DNA of 64,000 nt from an uncultured Saprospiraceae bacterium. GTDB taxonomy: Bacteria > Bacteroidota > Bacteroidia > Chitinophagales > Saprospiraceae. Made by a program: the position numbers and the translations under genes. The stretch covers positions 1 to 64,000 of the forward strand of contig CALLPI010000005.1 in assembly GCA_938015595.1 (NCBI GenBank), written 5' to 3'. Positions 17,330-26,417 of the stretch are shown here, one piece after another; positions within the stretch are counted from its first letter, which is position 1, and every line of letters begins with the position of its first letter. A model generated the notes under the pieces. That model ran no database searches. It saw nothing but the letters and a program-made list of their open reading frames with translations, and was not told where the DNA came from.

Positions 17330-17511
17330 AAAGGCAAAAGGTATGAATTATTACGTTTTGAACGTGAAGATTGTATGTCAAAGTATATTATTGGCTTTTG
17401 GGGTATGCTTTATTAAGTGCATAGGGGCTATTCACATATAATTAACACAAGATTAATTTACCGTTTAAATACGTGTTGTTCCTTTGCCGCCGAATTCAGA
17501 AAAGCAACTCT

Positions 17512-20346
17512 ATGAGAGTAATCGCAAGTTTAGCCCTGTTATTGGGCGCCTCGATCTGGGCATATGCACAAGCTCCTCTAAGCGGAACCCTCACTGGCAT
17601 AGTCATTGATGAATCTACAAAAGAAACTATCATTGGTGCTAATGTGATTCTACTGGGCACAGAACTGGGCACCGCCAGTGACTTCGATGGATTCTATTCC
17701 ATACCGAATGTGCCTCCGGGCAAGTACACTGTACAGATATCCTACATAGGCTATGAAAACCTCACCATTAGTGATGTAGAGGTAAAACCTGGCGAAAAAC
17801 TTGTGTTGGATGTGGTACTATCTTCGTCTTCTACTTTACTGACGGAAATCACCGTAGTAGAATACCGTCAGACCAACACAGTGCAAGCCGTGCTATTGGA
17901 AGTAAAGCAAGCCAAGCAAGTAGTGAGTGGGGTGTCGAGCCAGCAGATTGCCCGCTCCCAAGACAATAACGCCGCGCAAGTGATGTCGCGCATACCAGGG
18001 GTAACCATCGTAGATGGCCGCTTCGTAATGATCCGCGGCTTAAGCGAGCGCTACAATAACGTAATGATCAACAATGTAACAGCGCCGAGTACAGAAATTG
18101 ACAAACGTACCTTCTCGTTTGATCTTATCCCCACTAGTGCATTGGACCGAATGTTGATTTACAAATCCGGTAGCGCTGACTTTCCAGGTGACTTTGCCGG
18201 CGGGGTGATCAAGCTCTTCACATTGGAAGATGTGAGCGACAACTTTGCCAAGGTAAGTGTAGGTGTTGGTTATCGGGCTAATACCACACTGAAACCTTAT
18301 TTCCAATCCAAAGGTTCTCCTACTGATTTCCTGGGCTTTGATTCCGGATACCGGCAATTACCTGCTAATTTTCCCAGCACGGACGTGCTCAAGTCCTCAG
18401 CGCGCAATTCTGTTATAAGGAGAGATGCCGCCCACTCTTTACCAAACAATTTTATGCCCCTTGAAAGCGTAGCTTCCCCAGATTATTCTCTTGGTTTTAG
18501 TTTCGGAAAAAATATAGACCTCGGAGGGAAAAAGCTAACTACTATCAACACAATAAACTATTCCACCAGCTTCCAGCACTTCCAAAGAGACTTCTATCGC
18601 TATCTGGTATGGGAAGACCGAACGCAACCTATCTTGGTTCGCTTTGAGTACAATGATGACAGCTACGAGAAGCAGAATCGCATCAGCATTATGTCTAACT
18701 GGAAGCTGCGCTTGAATAATCGCAGCCGCATCACTTTCAAAAACCTTATCAATCAGATAGGAGAAAACGAAACGGTGATTCGCAACGGTTTCGATTACAT
18801 TCAACGCCCCGACCAAGACGTGCGCACTCACCTGTTGGGCTATCGCAGTCGCTTCATTTACGCTGGTCAGTTGGAGGGGGTACACGATATTACTACGCGT
18901 TCTAGTTTGCGCTGGCTTGCTGGTGGGAGTTTTCTGAGAGAGATCGAACCGGATCTACGGCGTTTTCGGCAGTTCAGGCCTTTCGACCAAGGGGATCAAA
19001 ACTTCATCATTATTGATCCGCCTTCGTCTAATCTTTTTGATACAGGCCGCTACTACGGCGATCTCTCGGAGTTTTCTACCAACCATGCTTTGGACTTTTC
19101 GCATACCCTGAACAAAAAGGGCTTGGTTGGCTCTGTGTTCAAAACAGGTTATGCCGTGGACTATCGCAATCGCAACTTCGACTCCCGATATGTCTCTTTC
19201 CTCTATCCGGGTTTCTTCAACCCAGACACTTTGCGCAGAATAGGACGCCTGCCCTTGGACAAAATTTTTGCCAATGAGAATATTCGTACAGTAGACGGCT
19301 GGGTAATGGAAGAAGGCACGCGCGGCATTGACTCATACGACGCTTTCAGTTTTAACTCGGCTGTATATGCAAGCCTTGAGACCAAAGTCGCCGAAGCCAT
19401 TAATGTAACAGCGGGGGTCAGAAGCGAATATAACATTCAGCAAATGCGCACCATTGACGATGTCATTGGCAACTTAAAGGTAAATAACACCGTACTTTCC
19501 ATACTTCCTTTCTTTAATAGCACCTACAGCATCAGTGACAAATCCCTTGTGCGATTGGCGTATAGCAGTACTGTAAACCGACCTGAATTTCGTGAACTGG
19601 CGCCCTTTGTATTTTGGGATTACAAACTTGATGCTGGTCGCTTTGGCAACCCTCGGTTGGTACCTGCCAAAATCCAGAACGTGGACCTGCGTTATGAAAC
19701 CTATCCCCGTGCTGGCGAAACCTTTAGTTTCGGGGTGTTTTACAAGTACTTTAACGATCCCATTGAGAATAAAACTGTGATTACTACCGAAACCCCCCAG
19801 TTCACCTACATTAACGCCAACTGGGCACAGAACTTTGGCGCGGAGATCGAGTTGCGCAAGTCACTTCGGGGTGTTACCAGGAGCACTTTCTTAGACAATT
19901 TCTCCATCAACGCTAATGCCTCCATCATCAGATCCAAAGTGGATCTCGGCGCTGTAGCCGCTCAGGACTCTGTACGCGCTTTGCAGGGCCAGTCTCCATA
20001 TATTGTCAACGTTGCACTCTACTATGAAGTGCCGACCAGCGGTTTTAGCGCGTCTCTGATGTATAATATCTTCGGGGATCGTATTTTCTCAGTAGGGGAT
20101 GTGCTTTACCCCACCATTTACGAACTTTCTCGTCACAGTTTGGACTTAACCTTTACCAAGCGCTTTGCTGGTGGTATCAGTGCCAAATTTGGTGTTCAGA
20201 ATTTGCTGGATGCACCTTTTCGGTTCTTTGAAGACTCCGACCGCACTGAAAGCATTAGCCGCGATAAAAAAGACAACCCGATCTTCACATTCCGTCGAGG
20301 CCAGTTGGCTAATCTGACCTTGACGTTTGACTTGAACAAAAGGTAA
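17512..20346 (+). CDS. TonB-dependent outer-membrane receptor 2
   Basis: A 944-residue TonB-dependent receptor: signal peptide (MRVIASLALLLGASIWAYAQ), carboxypeptidase-regulatory-like domain (TLTGIVIDESTKETIIGAN, TASDFDGFYSI, VQISYIGYENL), plug (QDNNAAQVMSRIPGVTIVDG, MIRGLSERYNNVMINNV, GSADFPGDFAGGVIKLFT) and a barrel with the TonB_dep_Rec features VRLAYSSTVNRPEFRELAPF near the C-terminal third. The plug belongs to the subgroup with RGLSxRYN. The next gene, a beta-helix lipoprotein, begins 43 bases downstream with no terminator between, so the two are likely a transport pair. A near-consensus -7 box TTCCTTTG lies at 17479-17486. Confidence 0.93.
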   Translation: MRVIASLALLLGASIWAYAQAPLSGTLTGIVIDESTKETIIGANVILLGTELGTASDFDGFYSIPNVPPGKYTVQISYIGYENLTISDVEVKPGEKLVLDVVLSSSSTLLTEITVVEYRQTNTVQAVLLEVKQAKQVVSGVSSQQIARSQDNNAAQVMSRIPGVTIVDGRFVMIRGLSERYNNVMINNVTAPSTEIDKRTFSFDLIPTSALDRMLIYKSGSADFPGDFAGGVIKLFTLEDVSDNFAKVSVGVGYRANTTLKPYFQSKGSPTDFLGFDSGYRQLPANFPSTDVLKSSARNSVIRRDAAHSLPNNFMPLESVASPDYSLGFSFGKNIDLGGKKLTTINTINYSTSFQHFQRDFYRYLVWEDRTQPILVRFEYNDDSYEKQNRISIMSNWKLRLNNRSRITFKNLINQIGENETVIRNGFDYIQRPDQDVRTHLLGYRSRFIYAGQLEGVHDITTRSSLRWLAGGSFLREIEPDLRRFRQFRPFDQGDQNFIIIDPPSSNLFDTGRYYGDLSEFSTNHALDFSHTLNKKGLVGSVFKTGYAVDYRNRNFDSRYVSFLYPGFFNPDTLRRIGRLPLDKIFANENIRTVDGWVMEEGTRGIDSYDAFSFNSAVYASLETKVAEAINVTAGVRSEYNIQQMRTIDDVIGNLKVNNTVLSILPFFNSTYSISDKSLVRLAYSSTVNRPEFRELAPFVFWDYKLDAGRFGNPRLVPAKIQNVDLRYETYPRAGETFSFGVFYKYFNDPIENKTVITTETPQFTYINANWAQNFGAEIELRKSLRGVTRSTFLDNFSINANASIIRSKVDLGAVAAQDSVRALQGQSPYIVNVALYYEVPTSGFSASLMYNIFGDRIFSVGDVLYPTIYELSRHSLDLTFTKRFAGGISAKFGVQNLLDAPFRFFEDSDRTESISRDKKDNPIFTFRRGQLANLTLTFDLNKR

Positions 20347-20389
20347 TTCCTTACACTCTCTCATCATCAATCATTTAACCTGATCTCTT

Positions 20390-21787
20390 ATGAAGAAGTT
20401 AATGTATTTCACTGCTCTTGTAGCTGTCACGGTCTTCTTTTCCTGCGATAAAGGAGGAGATGATGTTGACCCCAAAACGCAACTTAACGAGTTGACCGGC
20501 GATTTGACCACCCGTACCCTTACTGCTGACAAAAAGTGGCTTCTCAAAGGCCAGGTATTCGTGCGCAACGGCCAAGTACTGACCATTGAGCCAGGCACGG
20601 TAATCTTTGGTGATAAGCGTACCCGTGGTGCACTCATCATTGACAAAGGAGGCAAGATCGAAGCCAATGGTACTGCGGAAAAGCCTATTGTTTTTACTTC
20701 CAACCAAGAACAAGGCATCCGTGATCGCGGTGACTGGGGCGGCCTGGTGATCGTGGGACGCGCCAACTGCAACCAAAATGAACCTGCTATCGAGGGTATT
20801 ACGCCCCCCGTTGTTTTTGGTACTTTCCAAAATACAGCTAATGATAATGAAAGTTCCGGAACGCTTCGTTATGTGCGTGTAGAGTTTGCTGGTATAGAGC
20901 TGACGCCCAACAATGAAACCAATTCTATTACCATGGGCGGCGTAGGCCGTGGAACTGTAATGGAGTATTGCATGGTATCTTTCGGTGGCGACGATGGCTT
21001 CGAGTGGTTCGGTGGTACTGTCAACGGCAAACACCTCATTTCTTTCTGCACCTGGGATGACGACTTTGACGTGGACTATGGCTGGAGCGGCAACGTGCAG
21101 TATGGCATTGCCATTCGCTACCCAGGCTTTGCTGATCAGTCTCAGTCTAATGGTTTTGAAACTGACAACGGCCCGAATGACAACGATGTAGAGCCTTACA
21201 CCACTGGTGTTTTCTCTAACATCACCATTATTGGCCCTATCAAAACCGGATCTACTGTGAGCAATGCCAACTTCGCGCATGCCATAGACCTGCGCAGAAG
21301 AACGGGCCTGTCTATTTTCAACTCTGTTTTCACTGGCTTTCCGCGTGGTGTGCGCATGAATCAGCCCTCTGTTTTGGCTCAGTATCAGTCTGGCCGTGGT
21401 GTATTGGCTAACAACATCATGGTGGCACCCGCACCAGCTACGGCTTATAATGCTGGTACTGGGGTAGCCGTAGCTGACGTGAAAGCCTACTGGGAGGCTT
21501 CGAATACAACCATTGACGGCCCGGCTACTGATGCTATCCACCAAAGCCTGGGTATCAATCCGGATATTTTCTTCGGTAGCCGCTTGCCGGAGCAGTATCC
21601 TTCTGCACCGGACTTCCGGGTAACGAGTGGCACCCTGACTACTGGTGCTTCCTTCACCAACCCGAAGTTCAATGAAGCTAATCGCTCGGCTTTCTTTAAT
21701 AAGAATGCCACCTTCCGCGGCGCTTTCGGCTCTACCAACTGGGCTACTGGCTGGGCTGAGTTCGACCCCGTTGATAAGGCATATTGA
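20390..21787 (+). CDS. Beta-helix surface lipoprotein partnered with TonB receptor 2
   Basis: A 465-residue lipoprotein: signal MKKLMYFTALVAVTVFFSC (lipobox Cys19) and an acidic spacer DKGGDDVDP. A parallel beta-helix-like body follows, with repeated short strands and Gly/Asn turns (LTIEPGTVIFGDKRTRGALIIDKGGKIEANG in pieces, GDWGGLVIVGRA, LRYVRVEFAG, GRGTVMEYCMVSFGGDDGFEWFGG, KHLISFCTWDDDFDVDYGWSG). The aspartate-rich loops GGDDGFEW and WDDDFDVDYGW look like metal or carbohydrate binding sites. Proteins of this type often follow TonB receptors in Bacteroidota; none has a proven function that I can name. A terminator at 21808-21856 ends the transcript. Confidence 0.82.
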   Translation: MKKLMYFTALVAVTVFFSCDKGGDDVDPKTQLNELTGDLTTRTLTADKKWLLKGQVFVRNGQVLTIEPGTVIFGDKRTRGALIIDKGGKIEANGTAEKPIVFTSNQEQGIRDRGDWGGLVIVGRANCNQNEPAIEGITPPVVFGTFQNTANDNESSGTLRYVRVEFAGIELTPNNETNSITMGGVGRGTVMEYCMVSFGGDDGFEWFGGTVNGKHLISFCTWDDDFDVDYGWSGNVQYGIAIRYPGFADQSQSNGFETDNGPNDNDVEPYTTGVFSNITIIGPIKTGSTVSNANFAHAIDLRRRTGLSIFNSVFTGFPRGVRMNQPSVLAQYQSGRGVLANNIMVAPAPATAYNAGTGVAVADVKAYWEASNTTIDGPATDAIHQSLGINPDIFFGSRLPEQYPSAPDFRVTSGTLTTGASFTNPKFNEANRSAFFNKNATFRGAFGSTNWATGWAEFDPVDKAY

Positions 21788-21807
21788 TTTGTAGTATTCA
21801 ATTCTCC

Positions 21808-21856
21808 AGGGGCTTGTTGTTCGCAAATTATGCGGGCGACGAGCCCTTGCATTTTT
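21808..21856 (+). terminator. Intrinsic terminator after the beta-helix lipoprotein
   Basis: A 17-bp stem, including several G-T wobbles (21808-21824 with 21832-21848), a 7-base loop AAATTAT, then TTTTT at 21852-21856. Confidence 0.75.
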
Positions 21857-21863
21857 ATCTTTG
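21856..21863 (+). promoter_or_regulatory. Promoter -7 box for the lipoprotein at 21903
   Basis: TATCTTTG matches TAnnTTTG; it overlaps the T-run of the preceding terminator and ends 39 bases before the start codon. Confidence 0.6.
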
Positions 21864-21902
21864 CGGCCGGGCGCTTATGTTCTTCTAAAAATCGTAAATG
21901 CA

Positions 21903-22511
21903 ATGGTTAAGTATACTACGCTATTTTCTTCGATGTTGCTGTTTCTGTTGTCTTGCACATCATCCACCTCCAATTACAACGCCAATGAACAATTGACCCC
22001 AGATCAGCAGAAAGCCCTAGTCGCTTCTGTCATTCGGTATGCGGCGGAGTTGCCCAAAAAGGCTACTATCGAAAATCGGATGGATACTGCATGGAATAGC
22101 CACTACGCCGAGCAGGTGGAAAAACATCGGCTTGATTTTTACTACACAAACCCAGGCACGAAGGACACCTATCTTATGATCAGCCGCCTTGCGCCGAGCT
22201 TGAAGGTGAAGCGCGTCGGTATTGGCATTCACTTGCGTATGGAAGGAGATTCCATTGCCTATTACAAAGAAGTATTCCGCACCTGGAAAATGCCCGAAGA
22301 TGTGTTGGCCGAAAAAGGTGGCAAACTTTTTGCCCTCATGGTTAAGGGCAGAGATCTCAGCCCTTATTATCCCGAAAACTCTGGCGCGCAGGAGTACATT
22401 GAGTTTCCTGATGCCAATACCTATTATGATGTAGAAAAGCGCAAATGGATTAGCAAACTGGAGAATCCAGTAGAGGAGTTGTTGCGCCAATCGGAGCAGG
22501 GGGCGCAGTAA
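21903..22511 (+). CDS. Lipoprotein of unknown function
   Basis: A 202-residue predicted lipoprotein (MVKYTTLFSSMLLFLLSC, lipobox Cys18, then Ser/Thr/Asn-rich spacer). The mature part is a soluble alpha/beta protein: an N-terminal helix around QQKALVASVIRYAAELPK, then RLDFYYTN...YLMISRLAPSLKVKRVGIGIHLRMEGDSIAYYKEVFRTWKM in pieces. I recognise no family. Start 21903 is set by the signal sequence and by a consensus -7 box 40 bases upstream. The next gene, tatC, has its own -7 box, so the two are probably separate transcripts. Confidence 0.75.
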   Translation: MVKYTTLFSSMLLFLLSCTSSTSNYNANEQLTPDQQKALVASVIRYAAELPKKATIENRMDTAWNSHYAEQVEKHRLDFYYTNPGTKDTYLMISRLAPSLKVKRVGIGIHLRMEGDSIAYYKEVFRTWKMPEDVLAEKGGKLFALMVKGRDLSPYYPENSGAQEYIEFPDANTYYDVEKRKWISKLENPVEELLRQSEQGAQ

Positions 22512-22619
22512 GCGGCGTCAATTCGAGGTAAGTGTGGGGTGGGGCAGAGAGAGGGCAGATAATCTCTATTACGCCAAGTGACGGACAAAAGACTGCTATT
22601 AAACGAACAAGTTCTTTTG

Positions 22620-22627
22620 TACCTTTG
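22620..22627 (+). promoter_or_regulatory. Promoter -7 box of tatC
   Basis: TACCTTTG, full match to TAnnTTTG, ending 43 bases before the ATG at 22671. Confidence 0.65.
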
Positions 22628-22670
22628 CGGGCGCTATGTTGCCCAATACAAACGGCAGCCCAATAGTGGA

Positions 22671-23525
22671 ATGAGCAAATCAGCCATGACAGAGCAGGAG
22701 CAGGGAGGAAGAGAGATGTCGTTTTTTGACCATCTGGAGGAGTTGCGCGCCCATATTGTGCGGGCGTTGTTAGCTATTGTGGTGTGTGGGGTGGGCATCT
22801 ATATATTCAAGGATTGGGTATATGATGTGGTGATTTTTGGCCCTAGCAAGAAGGACTTCATCTCGTACAAGATTTTTTGCGCCATTTCCCAAGGTTTGGG
22901 CGCAGGCAAGGCGCTTTGTTTGCAGCCGCCAGAGTTCAGAATGCAGGCAGTGGGTTTTGGCGAGGCTTTCATCACCACGCTTCGCCTATCTTTCATGGGG
23001 GGCATAGTGCTTGCTTTCCCTTTCATTATCAATGAGTTTTGGAAGTTTGTACGCCCTGGGCTGCTCGAACACGAGGCCAAGGCCATCCGGGGCTTTGTGG
23101 CAATCTGTACCTTGCTGTTTATGGTGGGGGTACTATTTGGCTACTTTGTACTGGCACCGTTTGCTACTAACTTTTTATTGGGCTACACCATTCCAGGCGT
23201 GGAAAACGTGCCTACGCTGGTGTCGCTTATCAACTACATGATCATGTTTATTCTGCCATCCGGGCTGGTATTTGAGTTGCCGGTGGTAGTGTATTTTCTC
23301 TCGCGCATTGGCTTAGTAACGCCTGCTGACATGCGCAAGTACCGCCGCCATGCCATTGTGATCGTCTTGATTGCAGCGGCTATCATCACTCCGCCTGATA
23401 TGGTTACGCAATTATTGTTGGGTTTTCCGCTGTATGTGTTGTACGAGCTCAGTATTTTTATATCCGCTAGGGTGAAACGGCAATTGGCCCGCCAGGAAGC
23501 TCTGGAAGAAGCAGCGGCCGTATAA
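22671..23525 (+). CDS. tatC: Sec-independent protein translocase TatC
   Basis: TatC is the inner-membrane receptor that recognises twin-arginine signal peptides of folded proteins. The 284-residue product has the N-terminal cytoplasmic MSFFDHLEELRAHIVRALLAI motif, QAVGFGEAFITTLRLSF (with the conserved Glu), PFIINEFWKFVRPGLLEHEAK, and six hydrophobic segments, ending near ITPPDMVTQLLLGFPLYVLYE. I chose ATG 22671, downstream of a consensus -7 box; an upstream in-frame start would precede the promoter. A start at the internal MSFFDHL is also possible. tatA is not in the window. Confidence 0.93.
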   Translation: MSKSAMTEQEQGGREMSFFDHLEELRAHIVRALLAIVVCGVGIYIFKDWVYDVVIFGPSKKDFISYKIFCAISQGLGAGKALCLQPPEFRMQAVGFGEAFITTLRLSFMGGIVLAFPFIINEFWKFVRPGLLEHEAKAIRGFVAICTLLFMVGVLFGYFVLAPFATNFLLGYTIPGVENVPTLVSLINYMIMFILPSGLVFELPVVVYFLSRIGLVTPADMRKYRRHAIVIVLIAAAIITPPDMVTQLLLGFPLYVLYELSIFISARVKRQLARQEALEEAAAV

Positions 23526-23533
23526 TAGGAGTT

Positions 23534-23977
23534 ATGCAAAGAGTATCTTCTAACTTGACGCTGGCATTGGTCCTTTTTTTCCCGGTGTTATGGGTAGCAT
23601 TCTTTACTGCATTCACCGTGGCAATTTGGGCCTATCGGATGGACTACTACGGTAGTATTCCTGGGCCAGCATTGCGCTGGGGTTTGTCATTGTTTCTGGC
23701 CGGGGGGCTCACGTTTTTTTATTTTACGGTGTGGCGGCTGAAGCGAGTGGAGGTAGATGACAACTTTCTCTACGTGACCAATTACTTCAAGCATGTGCGC
23801 TACCCCTGGCATCAGATAGAGGCAGTGCGCATGCACGACTGGAAGCTCTTTCGCACAATAATGGTTGAGCTTAAGCAGCCTGGCTCCTTTGGCAAGTATA
23901 TTATATTTTTGCCTACGGGACGTGTATTTGAGGAGTTTTTGCGCGAGAAGGAGATGTGGAGCCAGTTTATCCAGTAA
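23534..23977 (+). CDS. Small membrane protein with PH-like C-terminus, function unknown
   Basis: A 147-residue protein with two membrane helices (residues about 8-33 and 48-66) followed by a short soluble part (RLKRVEVDDNFLYVTNYFKHVRYPWHQIEAVRMHDW) that resembles bacterial PH-like domains, in which a strand pattern ending in PW..I..V is common. The cytoplasmic part ends with FLPTGRVFEEFLREKEMW. It starts 8 bases after the tatC stop, so it is probably translated from the same transcript, and lies 33 bases before the GH3 gene. No enzymatic motif is visible. Confidence 0.7.
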   Translation: MQRVSSNLTLALVLFFPVLWVAFFTAFTVAIWAYRMDYYGSIPGPALRWGLSLFLAGGLTFFYFTVWRLKRVEVDDNFLYVTNYFKHVRYPWHQIEAVRMHDWKLFRTIMVELKQPGSFGKYIIFLPTGRVFEEFLREKEMWSQFIQ

Positions 23978-24010
23978 ATGCACCGGTGTGCCGGTCAAAT
24001 CACTTTGTGT

Positions 24011-25516
24011 ATGGGTTTAAAATCCGTATTGGTATGGCCTTTTGCCAGGTTCACTGCGGCGCAGATTGACCGCTGGGCAATGCAGGCCGCGGCGGTGCAA
24101 GAGCGTACATTCCAACATTTGGTGTATCGGGCGCGCCACACGGCTTTTGGCCGTGAGCATGGCTTTGAGCGCATCCGCACTTATGAGGACTTCAAAAAGG
24201 CAGTACCCATACGCGACTATGAAGCGCTGCGTCCCTGGGTGGATCGCATCATCGCTGGCGAGCGCGATGTACTGTGGCCGGGCCGCCCGCGATACTTTGC
24301 TAAAACCAGCGGCACCACCTCTGGAGTGAAGTACATTCCACTTACTACCGATAGCCTGCCTAATCATGTAGGTACAGCGCGCAACGCCTTGTTCAATCAC
24401 TTTGCCCGCACTGGTCGGGGTGCCTGGTTGGACGGCAAGGTCATCTTTCTTTCTGGTAGCCCGGTGTTGGACGAAGTGGGCGGCATACCCACAGGGCGCT
24501 TGTCGGGCATTGTAAATCACCTGGTGCCAGCCTGGCTGCGCAGCAACCAGATGCCCTCCTACGCCGTCAATTGTATTGAGGACTGGGAGGAGAAGGTAGA
24601 GCGCATAGTAGATGAGACCCTTCGGGCTGATATGCGCCTCATCAGTGGCATACCGCCCTGGGTACAGATGTACTACGAGCGGCTGCTGGCGCGCAGCGGA
24701 AAGGCTACTATCAAGGAGGTATTTCCTAATCTGTGTATGTTTGTGTATGGCGGGGTCAACTTTGAGCCTTACCGCGCAAAGTTAGAGGCATTGGTAGGAG
24801 GTGAAATTGACAGCCTGGAGACTTATCCTGCTTCAGAGGGGTTTATTGCATTCCAAGACCGACCCGGACAGCCCGGGCTACTACTTAATGCCAATTCGGG
24901 CATTTTCTTTGAGTTTGTGCCATCTGGGGAGATTTTTAATGAGTGGCCTACTCGTTTGTCGTTGCGCGAGGTAGAGCTAGGGGTAAACTATGCCCTGATC
25001 ATTAACAACAATGCCGGTTTGTGGAGTTACAACATTGGTGACACAGTGGAGTTTGTCAGTACAAATCCGCCGCGCTTACTTGTTACTGGCCGCGTGAAGC
25101 ATTTTATCTCAGCCTTCGGTGAGCACGTCATTGGCAAAGAAGTAGAGGAGGCTATGCTGCAGGCCGCCGAAGCGCATGGTGTGCGCGTCGTGGAGTTTAC
25201 GGTAGCGCCGCAGATTGCACCGCCGGAGGGTGGGTTGCCCTACCACGAGTGGTGGGTAGAATTTGACACCCCGCCAGCCGATCTCGATGCCTTTTCTGCT
25301 ACCCTTGATGCAGCCATGACTCGTCAGAATATCTATTATCAAGACCTTATTCAGGGCAAGATATTACGACCCTGTACGGTGCGCATACTGCCCCGAGACG
25401 CTTTCAGGCAGTATATGAAATCGCTGGGTAAACTGGGGGGGCAAAACAAAGTACCCCGTTTGTCGAATGATCGCCAGATAGCCGAAGCCTTGGCGCTACT
25501 GCTGCCTCAGCCGTAG
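24011..25516 (+). CDS. GH3 family acyl-adenylating protein
   Basis: A 501-residue homologue of plant GH3 enzymes, which adenylate carboxylic acids and join them to amino acids. Landmarks: FAKTSGTTSGVKYIP (ATP phosphate loop, residues about 95-109), the conserved LETYPASEGF motif, NSGIFFEFVP, YALIINNNAGLWSYNIGDTVEFV and GRVKHFISAFGEHV. Bacterial members occur widely in Bacteroidota, but their substrates are largely unknown, so auxin chemistry should not be assumed. The protein has no signal peptide and should be cytoplasmic. Start MGLKSVLVWPFARF at 24011. It follows tatC and the small membrane protein on the same strand. Confidence 0.88.
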   Translation: MGLKSVLVWPFARFTAAQIDRWAMQAAAVQERTFQHLVYRARHTAFGREHGFERIRTYEDFKKAVPIRDYEALRPWVDRIIAGERDVLWPGRPRYFAKTSGTTSGVKYIPLTTDSLPNHVGTARNALFNHFARTGRGAWLDGKVIFLSGSPVLDEVGGIPTGRLSGIVNHLVPAWLRSNQMPSYAVNCIEDWEEKVERIVDETLRADMRLISGIPPWVQMYYERLLARSGKATIKEVFPNLCMFVYGGVNFEPYRAKLEALVGGEIDSLETYPASEGFIAFQDRPGQPGLLLNANSGIFFEFVPSGEIFNEWPTRLSLREVELGVNYALIINNNAGLWSYNIGDTVEFVSTNPPRLLVTGRVKHFISAFGEHVIGKEVEEAMLQAAEAHGVRVVEFTVAPQIAPPEGGLPYHEWWVEFDTPPADLDAFSATLDAAMTRQNIYYQDLIQGKILRPCTVRILPRDAFRQYMKSLGKLGGQNKVPRLSNDRQIAEALALLLPQP

Positions 25517-25938
25517 GCGTGGTGTAGCAGGTCGTAAGTGGTGACGATGCCCACTAACAGGCCTTCTTCATCTACTACAGGCAAGGCGTGGAAGAGGTTT
25601 TCGCGGAAGAAGCCAGCAGCCAACTCTACGGTGTCATCAGGCCGGATAGTGGCTATTGGCTTGGTCATCACTTCTTTAACCAATAGAGAGCGCAGGATGG
25701 CGTCGTTATATTCGTGGCTTTTGTGGGTTTTGAACAAAGTGAAGCCGTGTAGCAACTTCAGGTAGTCGCTATAACTGAGGATACCTACTGCCTTGCCTTC
25801 CTCTACTACCGGGATGTGATGGATGTTGTGCTTGCGAAAGATATCTTGCACAATTTCCATTGTATCAGTGGGTTGTACTACGATGACATTTTTCGTCATG
25901 ATGTCGGCAATGCGAGTAGTTTTATCAACAGTAATCAT
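25507..25938 (-). CDS. CBS-pair protein A
   Basis: A 143-residue protein made of two CBS motifs: DIMTKNVIVVQPTDTMEIVQDIFRKHNIHHIPVV and VMTKPIATIRPDDTVELAAGFFRENLFHALPVVDEEGLLVGIVTTYDLL (both in pieces). CBS pairs bind adenosyl ligands such as AMP or ATP and usually act as energy sensors. No enzymatic or transport domain is attached. The ATG overlaps the stop of the upstream paralogue by 4 bases (ATGA), so the two are translationally coupled. The 3' end overlaps that of the convergent GH3 gene by about 10 bases. Confidence 0.9.
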   Translation of the reverse strand: MITVDKTTRIADIMTKNVIVVQPTDTMEIVQDIFRKHNIHHIPVVEEGKAVGILSYSDYLKLLHGFTLFKTHKSHEYNDAILRSLLVKEVMTKPIATIRPDDTVELAAGFFRENLFHALPVVDEEGLLVGIVTTYDLLHHAYG

Positions 25939-26387
25939 AGCATTTCGGTAGTTTCTTTTTCAAAAAAGGCATCATTGAAGCTGTATAGCAACAGATCGTG
26001 TGTAGTCACCATACCCACCAGTTGGTTATCTTCCACGATAGGTAGAGCATGGAAGCGATTGGCCAGGAAGATGTCGGCCGCCAGGCCAATGGAATCGTCA
26101 GGATCCAGTACTAGTGGGTTTTTGGTCATGATGTCCTGGGCACGTAAGGACTGGTATTCTTTTTCTGACCAGGTTTTGCCGGTAGTGCGTAGCGACATGC
26201 GGTAGGCCAGGCGGTAAAAATCCTCCCTACTAATGATACCCATTAGCACGCCGCCTTTGTCCACCACTGGCAGGTGATGAAAAAGGTGATGCTCAAACAA
26301 ATTCTGGATACTGCTCAATCCTGTATCTGGCGTTACAGTGATTAGCTCGGCAGTCATAATGTCCCGGACAGGCCTTTCTGTATTCAT
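25935..26387 (-). CDS. CBS-pair protein B
   Basis: A 150-residue stand-alone CBS-pair protein and tandem paralogue of the next gene: VRDIMTAELITVTPDTGLSSIQNLFEHHLFHHLPVV and DIMTKNPLVLDPDDSIGLAADIFLANRFHALPIVEDNQLVGMVTTHDLL in pieces. The two proteins share organisation throughout and presumably arose by duplication; coupled translation suggests they may form a heterodimer, as CBS-pair proteins dimerise. I take the start MNTERPV at 26387; ATG codons at 26396 and 26417 are alternatives. A -7 box TACTTTTG lies at 26495-26502 on the minus strand. Confidence 0.88.
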   Translation of the reverse strand: MNTERPVRDIMTAELITVTPDTGLSSIQNLFEHHLFHHLPVVDKGGVLMGIISREDFYRLAYRMSLRTTGKTWSEKEYQSLRAQDIMTKNPLVLDPDDSIGLAADIFLANRFHALPIVEDNQLVGMVTTHDLLLYSFNDAFFEKETTEML

Positions 26388-26417
26388 TGCTCTCATTTCA
26401 TGGTGTGATTCAATCAT

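Noticed and set aside
20399-21826. 475-codon open frame on the minus strand
   Set aside because: It lies fully antisense to the beta-helix lipoprotein gene, which has a signal sequence and coherent protein pattern; the antisense product shows no domain and arises from codon bias.
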